Shown: one piece after another, positions 26,489-36,662 of the stretch
Layout of the letters: each line of letters starts with the position of its first letter
Position numbering within the stretch: position 1 is the first letter of the stretch
Source of the DNA: Myxococcales bacterium
Lineage (GTDB): Bacteria; Myxococcota_A; Polyangia; Polyangiales; GCA-016699535
Assembly (NCBI GenBank): GCA_016699535.1
Contig: CP064980.1
Coordinates: 1,558,001-1,622,000 of the forward strand
DNA: 64,000 bases
Reading direction: 5' to 3'
Notes under the pieces: generated by a model
What the model saw: the letters and a program-made list of their open reading frames with translations, nothing else
Told to the model about the DNA's origin: nothing
The model's database searches: none
Translations under genes and position numbers: made by a program

Positions 26489-26620
26489 GGAAGGCCAGGG
26501 GGTCTCTGATCCGTAGCGTCTGCATGTGGCGCATTAAGATATATGGGGAAGAGTGCTTCTAAAAGCCTTTCGCAGTTAGTGGTCTTGAAGGCTACGGATC
26601 AGAGACCCCTGGCCTTTCGG
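26489..26620 (-). repeat. Hairpin element H1-B2
   Basis: Arms 26489-26516 and 26592-26620 match over about 27 bp with a single extra G. On the minus strand the core begins CCTTCAAGACCACTAACTGC and ends TGCGCCACATGCAGACG. It is inverted relative to H1-B1, 168 bp away. The pair fills the space between two convergent genes, as at 1857-2334. Confidence 0.85.
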
Positions 26621-26656
26621 GCCATGGCAGTACTTCGGCCAGTTTGTGGTAGGTGT

Positions 26657-28870
26657 CTATGCGGCGGAGCGTTGGGTGGTGGGTTTGGGGCATTGGATGG
26701 CATTGGAGCCATAAAACTTCTGTTCCCTGGAGGCCATGCTCTTAAGTATATCGGCTGGCCTAAAACGGATACCGTGTTTCTTCTCGTAAAACTCTAAGCG
26801 TTCCACGATGTGTTTGACGCCTACTGTGTCCACGTAGTGGAAGGGGCCACCTAAGAAAGGAGGGAAACCAAGTCCGAAAATTGCGCCAATGTCACCATCG
26901 CGGGCTGAGCGTAAGATCCCTTGCTCGAAGCATAACGCAGCCTCATTAACCATTTGTAGATTGCACCGCTCGGCAATCTCATTTTTCGAGAGCGAGGTGT
27001 GTGATTGAATACCCAAAACACCATAGACACTGGGATCGACTTGTTTGGACCCCTTCTTTTTATCCGCGGTGTAAAGGTAAAAGCCTTTTTTGTTTTTTCG
27101 TCCAAGACGTCCATCGGCACGCAGTTGCGAGCTTCCAGGCGGAGGTGCCAGGCGCTGTCCAAAACCATGATGGACGATTTTTCCAACTTTTTCGGCCACG
27201 TCGATTCCGACCTCATCGAACAGGGTGATCGGCCCGACTGGAAAGCCAAAATCAACCAAAGCACGGTCGATGTCTTCGATACGAACGCCTTCAAAAAGAA
27301 GGAAAGCTGCTTCGTTCATGTAGGGAGATAGAATCCGTGAGGTGTAAAAGCCAACGCCGTCATTTACAACGATGACGGTTTTCCCCTGCTTTTTACCAAG
27401 CTCAACGCAAGTTGCTGTGACCCACGCGGCCGTTTTCGGCGTGACAATAATCTCGAGCAGCGGCATTTTGTGTACAGGAGAAAAATAGTGCATCCCAATA
27501 ACGGTTTCCGGATGCTTGCTGGCTTCTGCGATGTCCGTGATAGGTAGCGATGACGTGTTTGAAGCAAAGATAAGATTTGTTTTTCCTACGCTCTCGACTT
27601 CTTTTAATACTTGATGTTTGATGTTGATGTCTTCAAACACGGCTTCGATAGCGACGTCAACATCCTTAAACCCTGTGTATTCTGTCGTTCCGGTGACGAG
27701 TGCCATGGTTTGGTCGCGCTCACGTGGACTCAAGCGACGGCGTCTAACGCGCGTGTCGAGAATATCTCGAATGTTCGCTAAGCCTTTTCCGATACCACTG
27801 CTGTCACGATCTTTTAGGCGCACTTGTTTTTTTGCTAACGCGCAAGTGATGTAGGCAATGCCTGAACCCATTAGACCCGCGCCAAGCATGCCAACCTTAT
27901 TTACTTTAATAGCTTGCACTACTTCGTCGGTTCCACGGTCTTTTTTTAAGGCGGTTTGCGAGAAGAAAATATGCATAAGTGACTGAGCAACGGGGCTTAC
28001 TGCCAGTTCCCCGAAGTGGCGTGCTTCTTCTTTGAGACCCTTGCTTATGCCCTTGGAAAGACCTATGTCGATGACTTCGATGATTTTAGTCGGCGCTGGA
28101 TAGTTACCCCGCGTTTTTTTAGCCACTTGTTTTGAGGCTTGGGAAAAGACGAGCTTCCGTCCGATGGGATTACGGGCGAGCAGTTGCTCTTTGAAACGTA
28201 GACTTGCCGGTCGATGTGCCCAAAAATCGCGTTTTAGATGCGAAGGAGAGTTTGCCAGTTTGAGGGCAAGTTTTGCTGCAGTCTCAATGCAAATAGCTGC
28301 GGAGACGACATCATCTACCATGCCAAGCTTTTGAGCCTTCTGCGCAGGGATCTGTTTGCCGGTTAGCATCATATCCAGGGCGGCCTCAAGGCCGATCAGT
28401 CTAGGTAAGCGTTGAGTGCCGCCAGCACCGGGCAATAACCCTAACTGAACTTCTGGGAGTCCGAGTTTTGTCTTGGGATGATCGCTGGCAATGCGGCCGT
28501 GACAGGCGAGAGCCAGTTCGAGGCCGCCTCCAAGGCAGCTGCCGTGTATCGCTGCGATAATGGGCACTCCAAAATCAGCAATGCGGTTCATTGCGCTTTG
28601 GGCATCTTCGGAAAGCTTTTGCGCTTCTTGCGCATTGCTCACCGCATTCAACATTTCGATATCGGCGCCAGCGATGAAACTGTCTTTTTTCCTGGATGCA
28701 AAGACAATACCTTTAACAGTGTTATCTTTTTCAAGCTGATCGAAGAGTTGATGAAACTCTGTGCTGAAGTTAGCGCGAAGAGTATTAACGCTTTCTCCCG
28801 GAACGTCTATCCAGAGCACGGCGATTCCATCGCTACGTTGCTCTACGCTTAATGCTTTACTATCGCTCAT
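26657..28870 (-). CDS. fadJ: Fatty-acid oxidation complex alpha subunit (FadJ/FadB type)
   Basis: About 737 residues. N-terminal enoyl-CoA hydratase domain (IAAIHGSCLGGGLELALACH; LPEVQLGLLPGAGGTQRLPR). Then a 3-hydroxyacyl-CoA dehydrogenase with NAD site GMLGAGLMGSGIAYI near 320, and HYFSPVHKMPLLEI. It catalyses hydration and NAD-linked oxidation steps of beta-oxidation. Start ATG 28870 has GGAGG upstream and overlaps the thiolase stop (ATGA), so the pair is coupled. fadJ is preferred over fadB because the partner looks like FadI and lies upstream. Confidence 0.92.
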   Translation of the reverse strand: MSDSKALSVEQRSDGIAVLWIDVPGESVNTLRANFSTEFHQLFDQLEKDNTVKGIVFASRKKDSFIAGADIEMLNAVSNAQEAQKLSEDAQSAMNRIADFGVPIIAAIHGSCLGGGLELALACHGRIASDHPKTKLGLPEVQLGLLPGAGGTQRLPRLIGLEAALDMMLTGKQIPAQKAQKLGMVDDVVSAAICIETAAKLALKLANSPSHLKRDFWAHRPASLRFKEQLLARNPIGRKLVFSQASKQVAKKTRGNYPAPTKIIEVIDIGLSKGISKGLKEEARHFGELAVSPVAQSLMHIFFSQTALKKDRGTDEVVQAIKVNKVGMLGAGLMGSGIAYITCALAKKQVRLKDRDSSGIGKGLANIRDILDTRVRRRRLSPRERDQTMALVTGTTEYTGFKDVDVAIEAVFEDINIKHQVLKEVESVGKTNLIFASNTSSLPITDIAEASKHPETVIGMHYFSPVHKMPLLEIIVTPKTAAWVTATCVELGKKQGKTVIVVNDGVGFYTSRILSPYMNEAAFLLFEGVRIEDIDRALVDFGFPVGPITLFDEVGIDVAEKVGKIVHHGFGQRLAPPPGSSQLRADGRLGRKNKKGFYLYTADKKKGSKQVDPSVYGVLGIQSHTSLSKNEIAERCNLQMVNEAALCFEQGILRSARDGDIGAIFGLGFPPFLGGPFHYVDTVGVKHIVERLEFYEKKHGIRFRPADILKSMASREQKFYGSNAIQCPKPTTQRSAA

Positions 28871-30162
28871 GCTGCCTCCAATACGATTGCCGCGCCAAGA
28901 CCACCGGCCGCACAGGCTGTGCACAATGCAAACTGACCTTGGCGTCGTTTGAGCTCACGAAGGGTTTGCGTGATTTGTCGCGTACCGGTAGCTGCAAAAG
29001 GATGCCCTATGGAAAGAGATCCACCTAAAACGTTAAATTTATCCCAATCAATCTGGCCAATTGCTTCGCTTCGATTGAGGTTTTCTTCGGCAAAGCGTTT
29101 GGATTCAAAAGCTTGGGTGTTCGAAAGAATTTGCGCGGAAAAAGCCTCATGCATGTCAATCAAGTCCATGTCAGACAGGCGTAGTCCTGCGCGATCGAGG
29201 GCAATTGGCGTTGCAAAACTTGGCCCCATGAGCAATTGCCAATTGGGATCGATGCCAGCAAATGCGTAGCTTTTTACATAACCAAGCACTTCGTAGCCAA
29301 GAGCTTTGGCCTTGTCTTCACGCATTAAAATAATAGCGCTTGCCCCGTCGGTCAGAGGGGAGCTGTTGCCCGCGGTAACGCTGCCATGCTTGCGATCAAA
29401 AACAGGTCGAAGTTTTCGATAGTTTTCTACACTCGAGTCTTTGCGAACCAGATTGTCTTCTTTGATGCTGTGCTCGTAACCTGGGGGCAGGTAAACTTCC
29501 ATGACTTCGTCATCGAATTTTCCTTCCTGCCAAGCTTTAGCAGCGAGGCTGTGACTACGATGAGCAAACTCATCTTGGTCACTTCGCAAAATACCATTGT
29601 CCTTTGCCATTTGCTCTGCGCTTTGTCCCATAGTGAGACCTGTTGATGGCTCTTTTAGGGCTGGAGGGACGGGCATAAGATCTTTTAGACCCAGTCCAGA
29701 AAAGGATTTAATTCGATCGGGAAGGCTACGTGCTTTGCTTGCTTTGAGCAGAGCTTGAGCGAGGCGCTTGGATACCGTGATAGGAATATCGCTTGCGCTA
29801 TCGGCGCCCCCGGCAATGCCACAGTCGATGGCTCCGGCCATGATGGACTCTGTCACATTGACGGTGGATTGATAGCTTGTCGCACAGGCCCGTGAGACGC
29901 TGTACGCTTCAACCGTGGGCGGCATAGCTGTTCCCAAAACAATCTCGCGTGCGATGTTTGGTGCGCTAATTGAGGGCAGCACTTGGCCATACACCACTTG
30001 ATCAATCTCTTTGGTATCTAGAGCGCTTCGCTGCAAAAGTTCGGTGACGACAATCTTGCCAAGATCGAGGGCACTTAGCTTTTTGAAAGCAGAGCTTTGT
30101 TTAGCAAAAGGGGTGCGTAGCCCTGCGACAATAGCAACCCGAGTATGTGTTGGAGCATTCAT
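28867..30162 (-). CDS. fadI: Acetyl-CoA acyltransferase (thiolase, FadI type)
   Basis: 431 residues. Thiolase with active cysteine in SRACATS near residue 95, the GHPFAATG histidine motif near 385, and the second cysteine in CTACAAGGLG near the C-terminus. Opening VAIVAGLRTPFAKQS and SALDTKEIDQVVYG fit FadI more than FadA. Cleaves 3-ketoacyl-CoA to acetyl-CoA. First gene of the fadI-fadJ pair. Confidence 0.92.
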   Translation of the reverse strand: MNAPTHTRVAIVAGLRTPFAKQSSAFKKLSALDLGKIVVTELLQRSALDTKEIDQVVYGQVLPSISAPNIAREIVLGTAMPPTVEAYSVSRACATSYQSTVNVTESIMAGAIDCGIAGGADSASDIPITVSKRLAQALLKASKARSLPDRIKSFSGLGLKDLMPVPPALKEPSTGLTMGQSAEQMAKDNGILRSDQDEFAHRSHSLAAKAWQEGKFDDEVMEVYLPPGYEHSIKEDNLVRKDSSVENYRKLRPVFDRKHGSVTAGNSSPLTDGASAIILMREDKAKALGYEVLGYVKSYAFAGIDPNWQLLMGPSFATPIALDRAGLRLSDMDLIDMHEAFSAQILSNTQAFESKRFAEENLNRSEAIGQIDWDKFNVLGGSLSIGHPFAATGTRQITQTLRELKRRQGQFALCTACAAGGLGAAIVLEAA

Positions 30163-30266
30163 GCCAAGCCTCTCTATTCCTTTTTATCGTTGTAAGAGTA
30201 AATTACTCCGGCAAAAACCGCTAGGAAGGCACCATCGAATAATCCGATGTACTTTTTGTCGAATGG

Positions 30267-31199
30267 CTAAATTGTTGACGGAAGCCTGTGTGACTTGGCG
30301 AGGGCAAAGGCGCCGATTAGGCCGGCTTGTTGTTCAAAATGAGGGTAAACAAGGTAGTTGTCGATGTCGTCGTTCAATTTCTTGTGCGGTATGTAGCCTG
30401 CAACGAGTTTTTTTAGGGACGAGCGAACGCGTTCAAGCACGCCGGGGTTTTTAAGCATGCCGCCGCCCAGGACAATCCGTTCGGGGCTAAGCATATAGGT
30501 GCATGCTGCAAGGCCATGAGCAAGATAGTTGGCTTCCAATTCCCACAGGGGATCATCCTTTGCGAGTGCATCAACCCCACCTTTTGTACGTGCACTAAAG
30601 GCACTGCCTGAGGCCACACCCTCTAGACACCAGGTGTGGAATGGGCATCGGCAGTGAAAATCATCTTTTTCGCCATTCGCCATTTCCAGTACCGGTACCG
30701 GCATATGACCGAACTCAGGATGCATCAAACCGTGAAGTGGCTTTCCGCCAACAATTACACCGGCCCCAATGCCGGTCCCTATCGTCACATAGACAGTGGG
30801 ATCGCATTGCTGTGATGCGCCCCAGAGGTATTCGGCAAGGGCCGCTCCGTTGACGTCGGTATCAACAACCACGGGTATATCCAACACCTTCTCAAGGATG
30901 CTTTTTACTGGAATGTAGTCCCAACCCTTTTTAGGCGTTCGCAGAGTAGTGCCTATCGCGTGCTTGCTGTTTCCCTTGAGTTCGATCGGCCCGAACATGC
31001 CAAGGCCGATAGCGTCTAGCGGTGGGGCACTTTTAAAAAACTCGCATACCTTTGCTAAAGTCTCCTCGGGGGACGTTGTTGAAATTCGTTCAATCTTTTG
31101 TAATTGGTCGTGTGCGCTGCCGAATCCACATAGAAATTTCGTGCCGCCACCTTCGATGACCCCTAAAAGACTGTCTGCTTTATGGGCTATTTCATTCAT
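30267..31199 (-). CDS. ROK-family sugar kinase (fructokinase-like)
   Basis: 310 residues. IEGGGTKFLCGFG phosphate loop, DTDVNGAALAE catalytic aspartate, TIGTGIGAGVIVGG, then the ROK zinc site in HPEFGHMP with HCRCPFHTWCLEG. Resembles ScrK/GmuE-type fructokinases, phosphorylating a free hexose with ATP. Divergent from the DUF2505 gene at 31420. No sugar transport genes nearby. Confidence 0.85.
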   Translation of the reverse strand: MNEIAHKADSLLGVIEGGGTKFLCGFGSAHDQLQKIERISTTSPEETLAKVCEFFKSAPPLDAIGLGMFGPIELKGNSKHAIGTTLRTPKKGWDYIPVKSILEKVLDIPVVVDTDVNGAALAEYLWGASQQCDPTVYVTIGTGIGAGVIVGGKPLHGLMHPEFGHMPVPVLEMANGEKDDFHCRCPFHTWCLEGVASGSAFSARTKGGVDALAKDDPLWELEANYLAHGLAACTYMLSPERIVLGGGMLKNPGVLERVRSSLKKLVAGYIPHKKLNDDIDNYLVYPHFEQQAGLIGAFALAKSHRLPSTI

Positions 31200-31419
31200 G
31201 TCCTTCCACTTAAAGCATCTTTGCTAGCAGTAGCTCAAATAGAAAGTCGAAATAGCAGATACCTGCCTTTTTTGGCTTGTGACGGCCGAGAAACTTGAAA
31301 TATCGCCGTATATAGCTGCTTTTTCGCTTCTGCATTCGATGTTCTGGGTGATTTCTCGATCACTTCAACCAGCTAGGTCTCTGCTAGAAAAAAAACATGA
31401 AATGACCTAGATTTCTCGA

Positions 31420-31926
31420 ATGAATTTTACAGTTTCACACCGTTTTCCGATTGATGTTGATGGTTTTTGGAAGAATATTTTTTTTGATGATGCGTTCAAT
31501 CAGCGTTTGTACGTGGAAGGTCTTAACTTTCGAGCATGCGAAGTTATTGAAAAGACAGAAGACGCAGATGGTCGAATCATTCGCAAAATGCGTTATGAAC
31601 CTCGTGCCGAGATGCCGGCAGCAGCAAAAAAGATTTTTGGCGATGCAGTTGCCTACACCGAAGAAGGTGAATTTGATCCTAAAATGAAGCGTTGGCGTTT
31701 TCGAGTCATTCCTGGCGTAAGTACGGACAAGGTCTCGATTTCGGGAGAATTATGGGTTGAGCCTGCCGGAGAAAATCAGGTGGACCGTGTGTGCCGAAAT
31801 GATATTCAAGTTAACATCTTTGGAGTGGGCTCCATGTTGGAGAAAATGCTGGAAAAGCAGTCTCGAGAAGGTCTCGAAAAAGCTGCGCTTTTTACCCAGC
31901 AGTTTCTGAAACAAGCCCATAGTTAA
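31420..31926 (+). CDS. DUF2505 family protein (SRPBCC-like fold)
   Basis: 168 residues, no signal. Start MNFTVSHRFPIDVDGFWKNI and the later IFGVGSMLEKMLEKQS match the DUF2505 pattern, a START/SRPBCC-like domain that may bind a hydrophobic ligand. Ends one base before the GTG of the AsmA-like/GT51 gene, so co-transcribed. Function unknown. Confidence 0.75.
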   Translation: MNFTVSHRFPIDVDGFWKNIFFDDAFNQRLYVEGLNFRACEVIEKTEDADGRIIRKMRYEPRAEMPAAAKKIFGDAVAYTEEGEFDPKMKRWRFRVIPGVSTDKVSISGELWVEPAGENQVDRVCRNDIQVNIFGVGSMLEKMLEKQSREGLEKAALFTQQFLKQAHS

Positions 31927-31927
31927 A

Positions 31928-34272
31928 GTGAAGCAAAGCTTGCAAAAGCATTGGGATGTGTTGCTTGCCAGCAGACGTGTACGTGTTGCTGGAGTGCTGG
32001 CGCTTAGCGTAGCTTTTCTCTATCTTCTTGTGGGGCTTTCGGCGGGTTATTTTGTCAAAAACAAAATTGCTTCTGAAGTCAAAGAACGTTTCGGGTTAGA
32101 TGTTCAGAGCGCCACGGCTCGTCTCGGATTCTCTGGTGTTGAGCTTTTTGGGTTTAGTGCTTTTGACAGAGAACACCATGCACTTTTGTTTCGTGCAAAA
32201 AAGTTAAAAATATCTGTTAATCCTTTTCTAGTTCCTTTTCGAGGAAGCAAAGCAGTACGAGGTATTAAGTTAAAAGACGCTGTGGTGGAAGTTGACCTTG
32301 CTTCTTCGGGGGTTGAGCGTCTGTTTTCTCGGAAGGGGGAAAAAACTAAAAAGAAGAAAGCAAGACAGCAAAGTGAGGGTCTGTTTTTTCTTGTAGATGG
32401 CCTTGAACTAATTTTGCACGACAAACAGGGATTGCTGTTTAGAGCTCAAGTAGCCGACCTTGAGAAGAAAAATACAAAAATGACGGGGGTTTTGCCACTC
32501 ATCGTAATGGGAGAAGGAGAAGAGAAAGAGACCATCGAACTAAAAAATGTTTCTTTTTCGTTTTCGCGTAACGACGGGCACTATCAACTTCAAAACCTGT
32601 TGGTTGATAGTATCGAATTTTCATGGCGTCCTGCAGAGCAACAACTCCGCACGCGTTTGCGTGAAGCGCAGAAAGCGATTGGACGGGATCAAAGAGAAAG
32701 TACCCAGAAGCGCAATGGATCCCCGGAAGCTGAGTTCGGAGCACTGGATTGGTTTAAAAAGGACGTAAAGGCAAAGGTTAAGTCGTTGACGGTCTATTCG
32801 CAGAAAGGCCGGCTACTAAACAGTGGAAGTGTTAGTCTGACGGGCAAGGGCAAGGGTCGTTTTCGTTTCTTTGGAAAGGGCGATGTCATTGATGAAGGTG
32901 CGCTTTCTTGGGACCTTAGCTTGCAGCCTAAGGCGATGCGTGGTGAGGGTGAAGTCAAGTTGCTGCAAGTGCCATTGACCTTGCTTGCGCCGTTGTTGCC
33001 TGATCTTCCTTGGTACAAAGGGGACGATTCTGCGATCGATGCGGATTTAACACTTCGTGCAAAAGGAAGTGATCGTATTTTGATCAGCGGTACCATGCAT
33101 GGAAAAGAGCTAGGTCTTTTTTCTCCACGAATTGGTGATGACCCAGTGGTCGTTCCGGATGTTTACGTTGAAGGAGAAGGCAGTTGGTGGCCTCTTGAAA
33201 AGCGCCTTGATATCGAAAAGGCTGAGCTTCGAATACAAGAAGCGGTAGCTACGTTATCTGGGACTTTGCTACGTGATTCAGATTATTTTGTTGTCGATTT
33301 GGCTTCCACAGTGCCGGTGCTGCCATGCAATTCAGTGCTTGGAGCAGTTCCCAGCGGTTTACTTGAAGGTTTTTCTGGCTTTTCTTGGACAGGTACGTGG
33401 GGAGCCGATTTATTAGTTACGGTTGATTCGCGCGATTTTTCACAAACGAAGTTTAAGCTCAAAGCGATTGATCGTTGCCGTTTTAGTACAGTCCCCCTGT
33501 TGCCGATTTAAGGTTATTTCAAGGACCTTTTTTACATCGGGTGTTCGAGACCGATGGCAGCGAGTTTGAGATGGAAACCGGACCTGGGACTCCAAACTGG
33601 GTACCCATCGAACAGATCAGCGCCTTTATGCTTCAAGCTGTTTTGGCTCAGGAAGATGCAGGTTTTTTCCGTCATCACGGTTTTGCGGTCGCGGAGATCG
33701 AAAAAGCACTGGCTGCTAATCTCGAAGCAGGTCGTTTTGTTAAAGGTGCGAGCACTATTAGCATGCAGTTGGTAAAGAACTTGATTCTGCATCGCAAGAA
33801 AACTCTCGCCCGTAAATTTCAAGAAGTAATTTTGACCTGGTGGGTCGAAGAAGCGCTTGATAAAAAAGATATTCTTGAACTTTATCTTAATGTGATTGAG
33901 TTTGGGCCGGACATTTACGGTATAAAAGCTGCTGCACGGCATTATTTTGGACGTTATCCTGCGGAACTTTCCCCGGCGGAATCGGTCTTCCTTTCAACCA
34001 TCCTTCCCAATCCGAAGGGGTACTATCCACAGTATGAACGCGAGTCACTTAGTCCACGCTGGAGGACTCGGATGCAACGTAGGCTGGAGCATATGTATGC
34101 AAGAGGTCGCATTGATCAGGCAGCGTTGTCCTATGGTCTTAAAGAACTGGAGAATTTTCACTTCTTTAAAGGAAATGGCATGGCAGGTGCTCGTGTAATC
34201 GAAGGGAATCCTACGCCTTTGCCGTATCAGAATGGGGAGGACTATGAAACATATAAAGGCGTCTCGGAGTAA
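31928..34272 (+). CDS. AsmA-like/GT51 transglycosylase fusion, frameshifted
   Basis: About 781 residues after joining two frames. One membrane helix (VLALSVAFLYLLVGLSAGYF) leads to ~500 residues of AsmA-like periplasmic strands. The C-terminal ~220 residues are a GT51 peptidoglycan glycosyltransferase: QAVLAQEDAGFFRHHGF with the catalytic Glu, KGASTISMQLVKN, and ILELYLNVIEFG, resembling MtgA. A base is missing near 33490 in CCCCC; the corrected join reads SPPVADLRLFQGPFLHRVFE. No transpeptidase domain. Starts GTG 31928. Confidence 0.8.
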
Positions 34273-35605
34273 ATCGTTTGTTCTCGTTTCTATGGCGCTC
34301 GTCGTATGTACGATGCTTCCAAGTTCAGTTTTTGCTGGAAACAGCGATGCGGTCCTTTTGGGCGATACGGCAGCCATGACCGGCGGAGCTGTGACAGCGG
34401 GTATCGGAGACGGAACAGCACTTTGGTACAATCCAGCGGGTATAGCAGAGGCTAAACAACACCAAGTCGATGTCAGCGGAAGTGTCTATACGCTCAGGAA
34501 TTACAGTATTGGTAGCGTGCTTCAGACGGTCCAGGGGCAAAACAAGGGTGCGAGTATAGCCGAGGTGATTTCCGTTCCAAGTGCACTGACTTATGTGAGA
34601 AAGATTTCTGAAAATGTTAATCTTGCCTTTGGTTTGTTTGTTCCTTCAGCGAACGATTTCAGCTTGCGCGCTGTCTTGCAGCAAGATCAAAGCGGAGCAT
34701 CAGGGCAGGGGTTGATAAGTGTGGGGCTTACGAGTGCAGCTTACTTTGGTGGCGCTGGCTTGGGTTGGAAGCTCAGCGATAAGCTTAGGATTGGTGCAGG
34801 TCTGTATATGTCGTACCGCAGTGAGAACGGTTCGGTGCATTTCGGGCTTGGCGTAAAAAATGATGCCATTGATTTGGCTATTTCAACGTCATCGCTCTTG
34901 TCCAATCAATATATGGGTCTTGAAGCAGGTGTGGGCGTGCAATGGGATTTTGCGCGGCGCTGGACTCTCGGATTGTCGGTCCGTAGTCCCGGCATGCTGT
35001 TTTTGCAATCGTTGCGAGATACGCGACTCACCGCTGGCGGTGTAATCGTAGGAAGTGATGCTGTGACGCAATTCGAACCAGAGGAAACGAATTCGTTTGA
35101 GTTTGCCTCGGGGATTGTTTCCCCAACACGCATTCGTATGGGACTGGCCTATCAAATCGATGGCGGTTGGCTGTCCGTTGACGGAGATATACAACATGGA
35201 CTTAAGAACGATGAGCTAAGCATTAATAATCGTTTTGTCTGGAACCTTCGTGCTGGAGGAAAGTTAGCGCTATCGGAACATTTTTCCTTTGGCTTGGGTG
35301 TGTTTACCGATCGAAGTTCAGATCCAGAAGTGAGGGAATTTGCTGATTCGAAAATTGATTTCTATGGACTGGCCACGGCAATTCAGTATCGAAACAAATA
35401 TGCCCTTGCCGAAGAAGAAGATAGTTCTGACATGACATTTTCTACCACGATTGGTTTGCGTTATGCCTACGGTTCCGGTGACTTTGGAAGCTTTGTCTTT
35501 GATCCAAGCACCTTTGGAACCGGTGCTGATGATCCACTTTCAGAGAAATCGAATTTTACCGTGCACGAACTGGGTATACATCTTGGTTCTGCTTTTTATT
35601 TCTAA
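34244..35605 (+). CDS. FadL/OMPP1-type outer-membrane channel
   Basis: About 453 residues from ATG 34244, which has GGGGAGG 3 nt upstream; it overlaps the previous gene by 29 bp. Sec signal (SFVLVSMALVVCTMLPSSVFA) then GDTAAMTGGAVTAGIGDGTA and LWYNPAGIA, the N-terminal FadL hatch pattern. The rest alternates as a beta-barrel and ends in the outer-membrane signature ...LGSAFYF. FadL proteins import long-chain fatty acids or other hydrophobic molecules; fadI-fadJ lie 5 kb away. Confidence 0.85.
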   Translation: MKHIKASRSKSFVLVSMALVVCTMLPSSVFAGNSDAVLLGDTAAMTGGAVTAGIGDGTALWYNPAGIAEAKQHQVDVSGSVYTLRNYSIGSVLQTVQGQNKGASIAEVISVPSALTYVRKISENVNLAFGLFVPSANDFSLRAVLQQDQSGASGQGLISVGLTSAAYFGGAGLGWKLSDKLRIGAGLYMSYRSENGSVHFGLGVKNDAIDLAISTSSLLSNQYMGLEAGVGVQWDFARRWTLGLSVRSPGMLFLQSLRDTRLTAGGVIVGSDAVTQFEPEETNSFEFASGIVSPTRIRMGLAYQIDGGWLSVDGDIQHGLKNDELSINNRFVWNLRAGGKLALSEHFSFGLGVFTDRSSDPEVREFADSKIDFYGLATAIQYRNKYALAEEEDSSDMTFSTTIGLRYAYGSGDFGSFVFDPSTFGTGADDPLSEKSNFTVHELGIHLGSAFYF

Positions 35606-35627
35606 AAAACTAAAACTGTACGCTTGT

Positions 35628-36047
35628 TTATAGCTGATAAAGCATAAGGTAGATAATCACGCCTGTGACTGAGACGTAACTCCACAAAGGGAAGGTGATT
35701 CGAGCTATTTGGCGGTGCTTGGTAAAGTCTTTTTTAATGGCAAGATAAAGGGTACGTAGGACCAATGGCAGCGTCACAATCGCGCATAAAATATGTGAGA
35801 TTAGAAGTGCAAAATACACAGTTCGGATGGCGCCCTGGCCCTTGAAAGGCGTATCGCCATAGACGCCGTATCGGGTCAGGTACGACGCAAGAAATAATGA
35901 TGAAAGAGTAAAGGCAGCTACCATGCACAGTCGATGCAGTGGAACTCTTTTTGTCTTAATAGCGAAAAATCCTAAAAAAAGAAAGAGCGCGGAGCTAGCA
36001 TTTAGGCAAGCATTCAAAAGCGCAAGTTGAGAAGAATCAGGTAGCAT
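35628..36047 (-). CDS. DUF420 membrane protein (cytochrome oxidase biogenesis)
   Basis: 139 residues with four helices. ALLNACLNASSALFLFLGFF, VYFALLISHILCAIVTLPL and the final WSYVSVTGVIIYLMLY fit DUF420 (YozB/CtaM-like), commonly beside cytochrome oxidase assembly genes. Last gene of the ctaA-ctaB operon. Convergent with the FadL-like gene. Confidence 0.85.
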   Translation of the reverse strand: MLPDSSQLALLNACLNASSALFLFLGFFAIKTKRVPLHRLCMVAAFTLSSLFLASYLTRYGVYGDTPFKGQGAIRTVYFALLISHILCAIVTLPLVLRTLYLAIKKDFTKHRQIARITFPLWSYVSVTGVIIYLMLYQL

Positions 36048-36049
36048 AT

Positions 36050-36661
36050 CTAGTTCTCCAAAAGTAACCGAAGAGCTTTTTCAAGTTGGGTAAATCCCTC
36101 GTTGTCATTCGCAAAAAAGCCACGGATGCGTGAGTTTTTATCGACTAATACCAAATGAGTTCCGTGAAGAATGTCATATTGACTGCTGTTGGCATTGATT
36201 TGTTTGCGAGTGCCAATACTTTGTTTGAATGCAGAGACTGCAACTTGACGTATCGCAGAGCTATCTCCGGTTAGGAATGTCCAATTAGGACTGGCGTAGT
36301 GATTGGTCTTGGCGTAGGCCGAAAGTGTTTTCGGATCGTCCGTTTCTGGATCAACGGTGATCGAAACAATTTGATAGTTCATTTGAATGTCCTGAGTCTT
36401 GTGATGAAAGTTCGATAACTTTGTCATAAGCAAAGGACAGACTGATGGGCAACTTGTAAAGAAGAAGTGCGTGACCCAAGCTTTGCCTCGTAGTTGTGTG
36501 GGAGAGAAGCTACGGTTAAGCTCATCGCGTAGCTCAAAGTTGGGAACGTTAGCTAAAATGGGTAGAGCTTCTTCTGCTTTTTTTTGATGGCCGCAGCCGC
36601 CGACCAGCAGATTTACTGCGCATAGGATAGATAGAGAAACCAAGGCCGTTGCCCTTGGCAT
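36050..36661 (-). CDS. SCO1/SenC copper chaperone, lipoprotein
   Basis: 203 residues. LCAVNLLVGGCGHQKK gives a lipobox cysteine near residue 23. Thioredoxin-like domain with copper ligands TSCPSVCPLL (CxxxC) and HGTHLVLVD. Delivers copper to the CuA site of cytochrome c oxidase. Two bases between it and the DUF420 gene. Confidence 0.92.
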   Translation of the reverse strand: MPRATALVSLSILCAVNLLVGGCGHQKKAEEALPILANVPNFELRDELNRSFSPTQLRGKAWVTHFFFTSCPSVCPLLMTKLSNFHHKTQDIQMNYQIVSITVDPETDDPKTLSAYAKTNHYASPNWTFLTGDSSAIRQVAVSAFKQSIGTRKQINANSSQYDILHGTHLVLVDKNSRIRGFFANDNEGFTQLEKALRLLLEN

Positions 36662-36662
36662 G

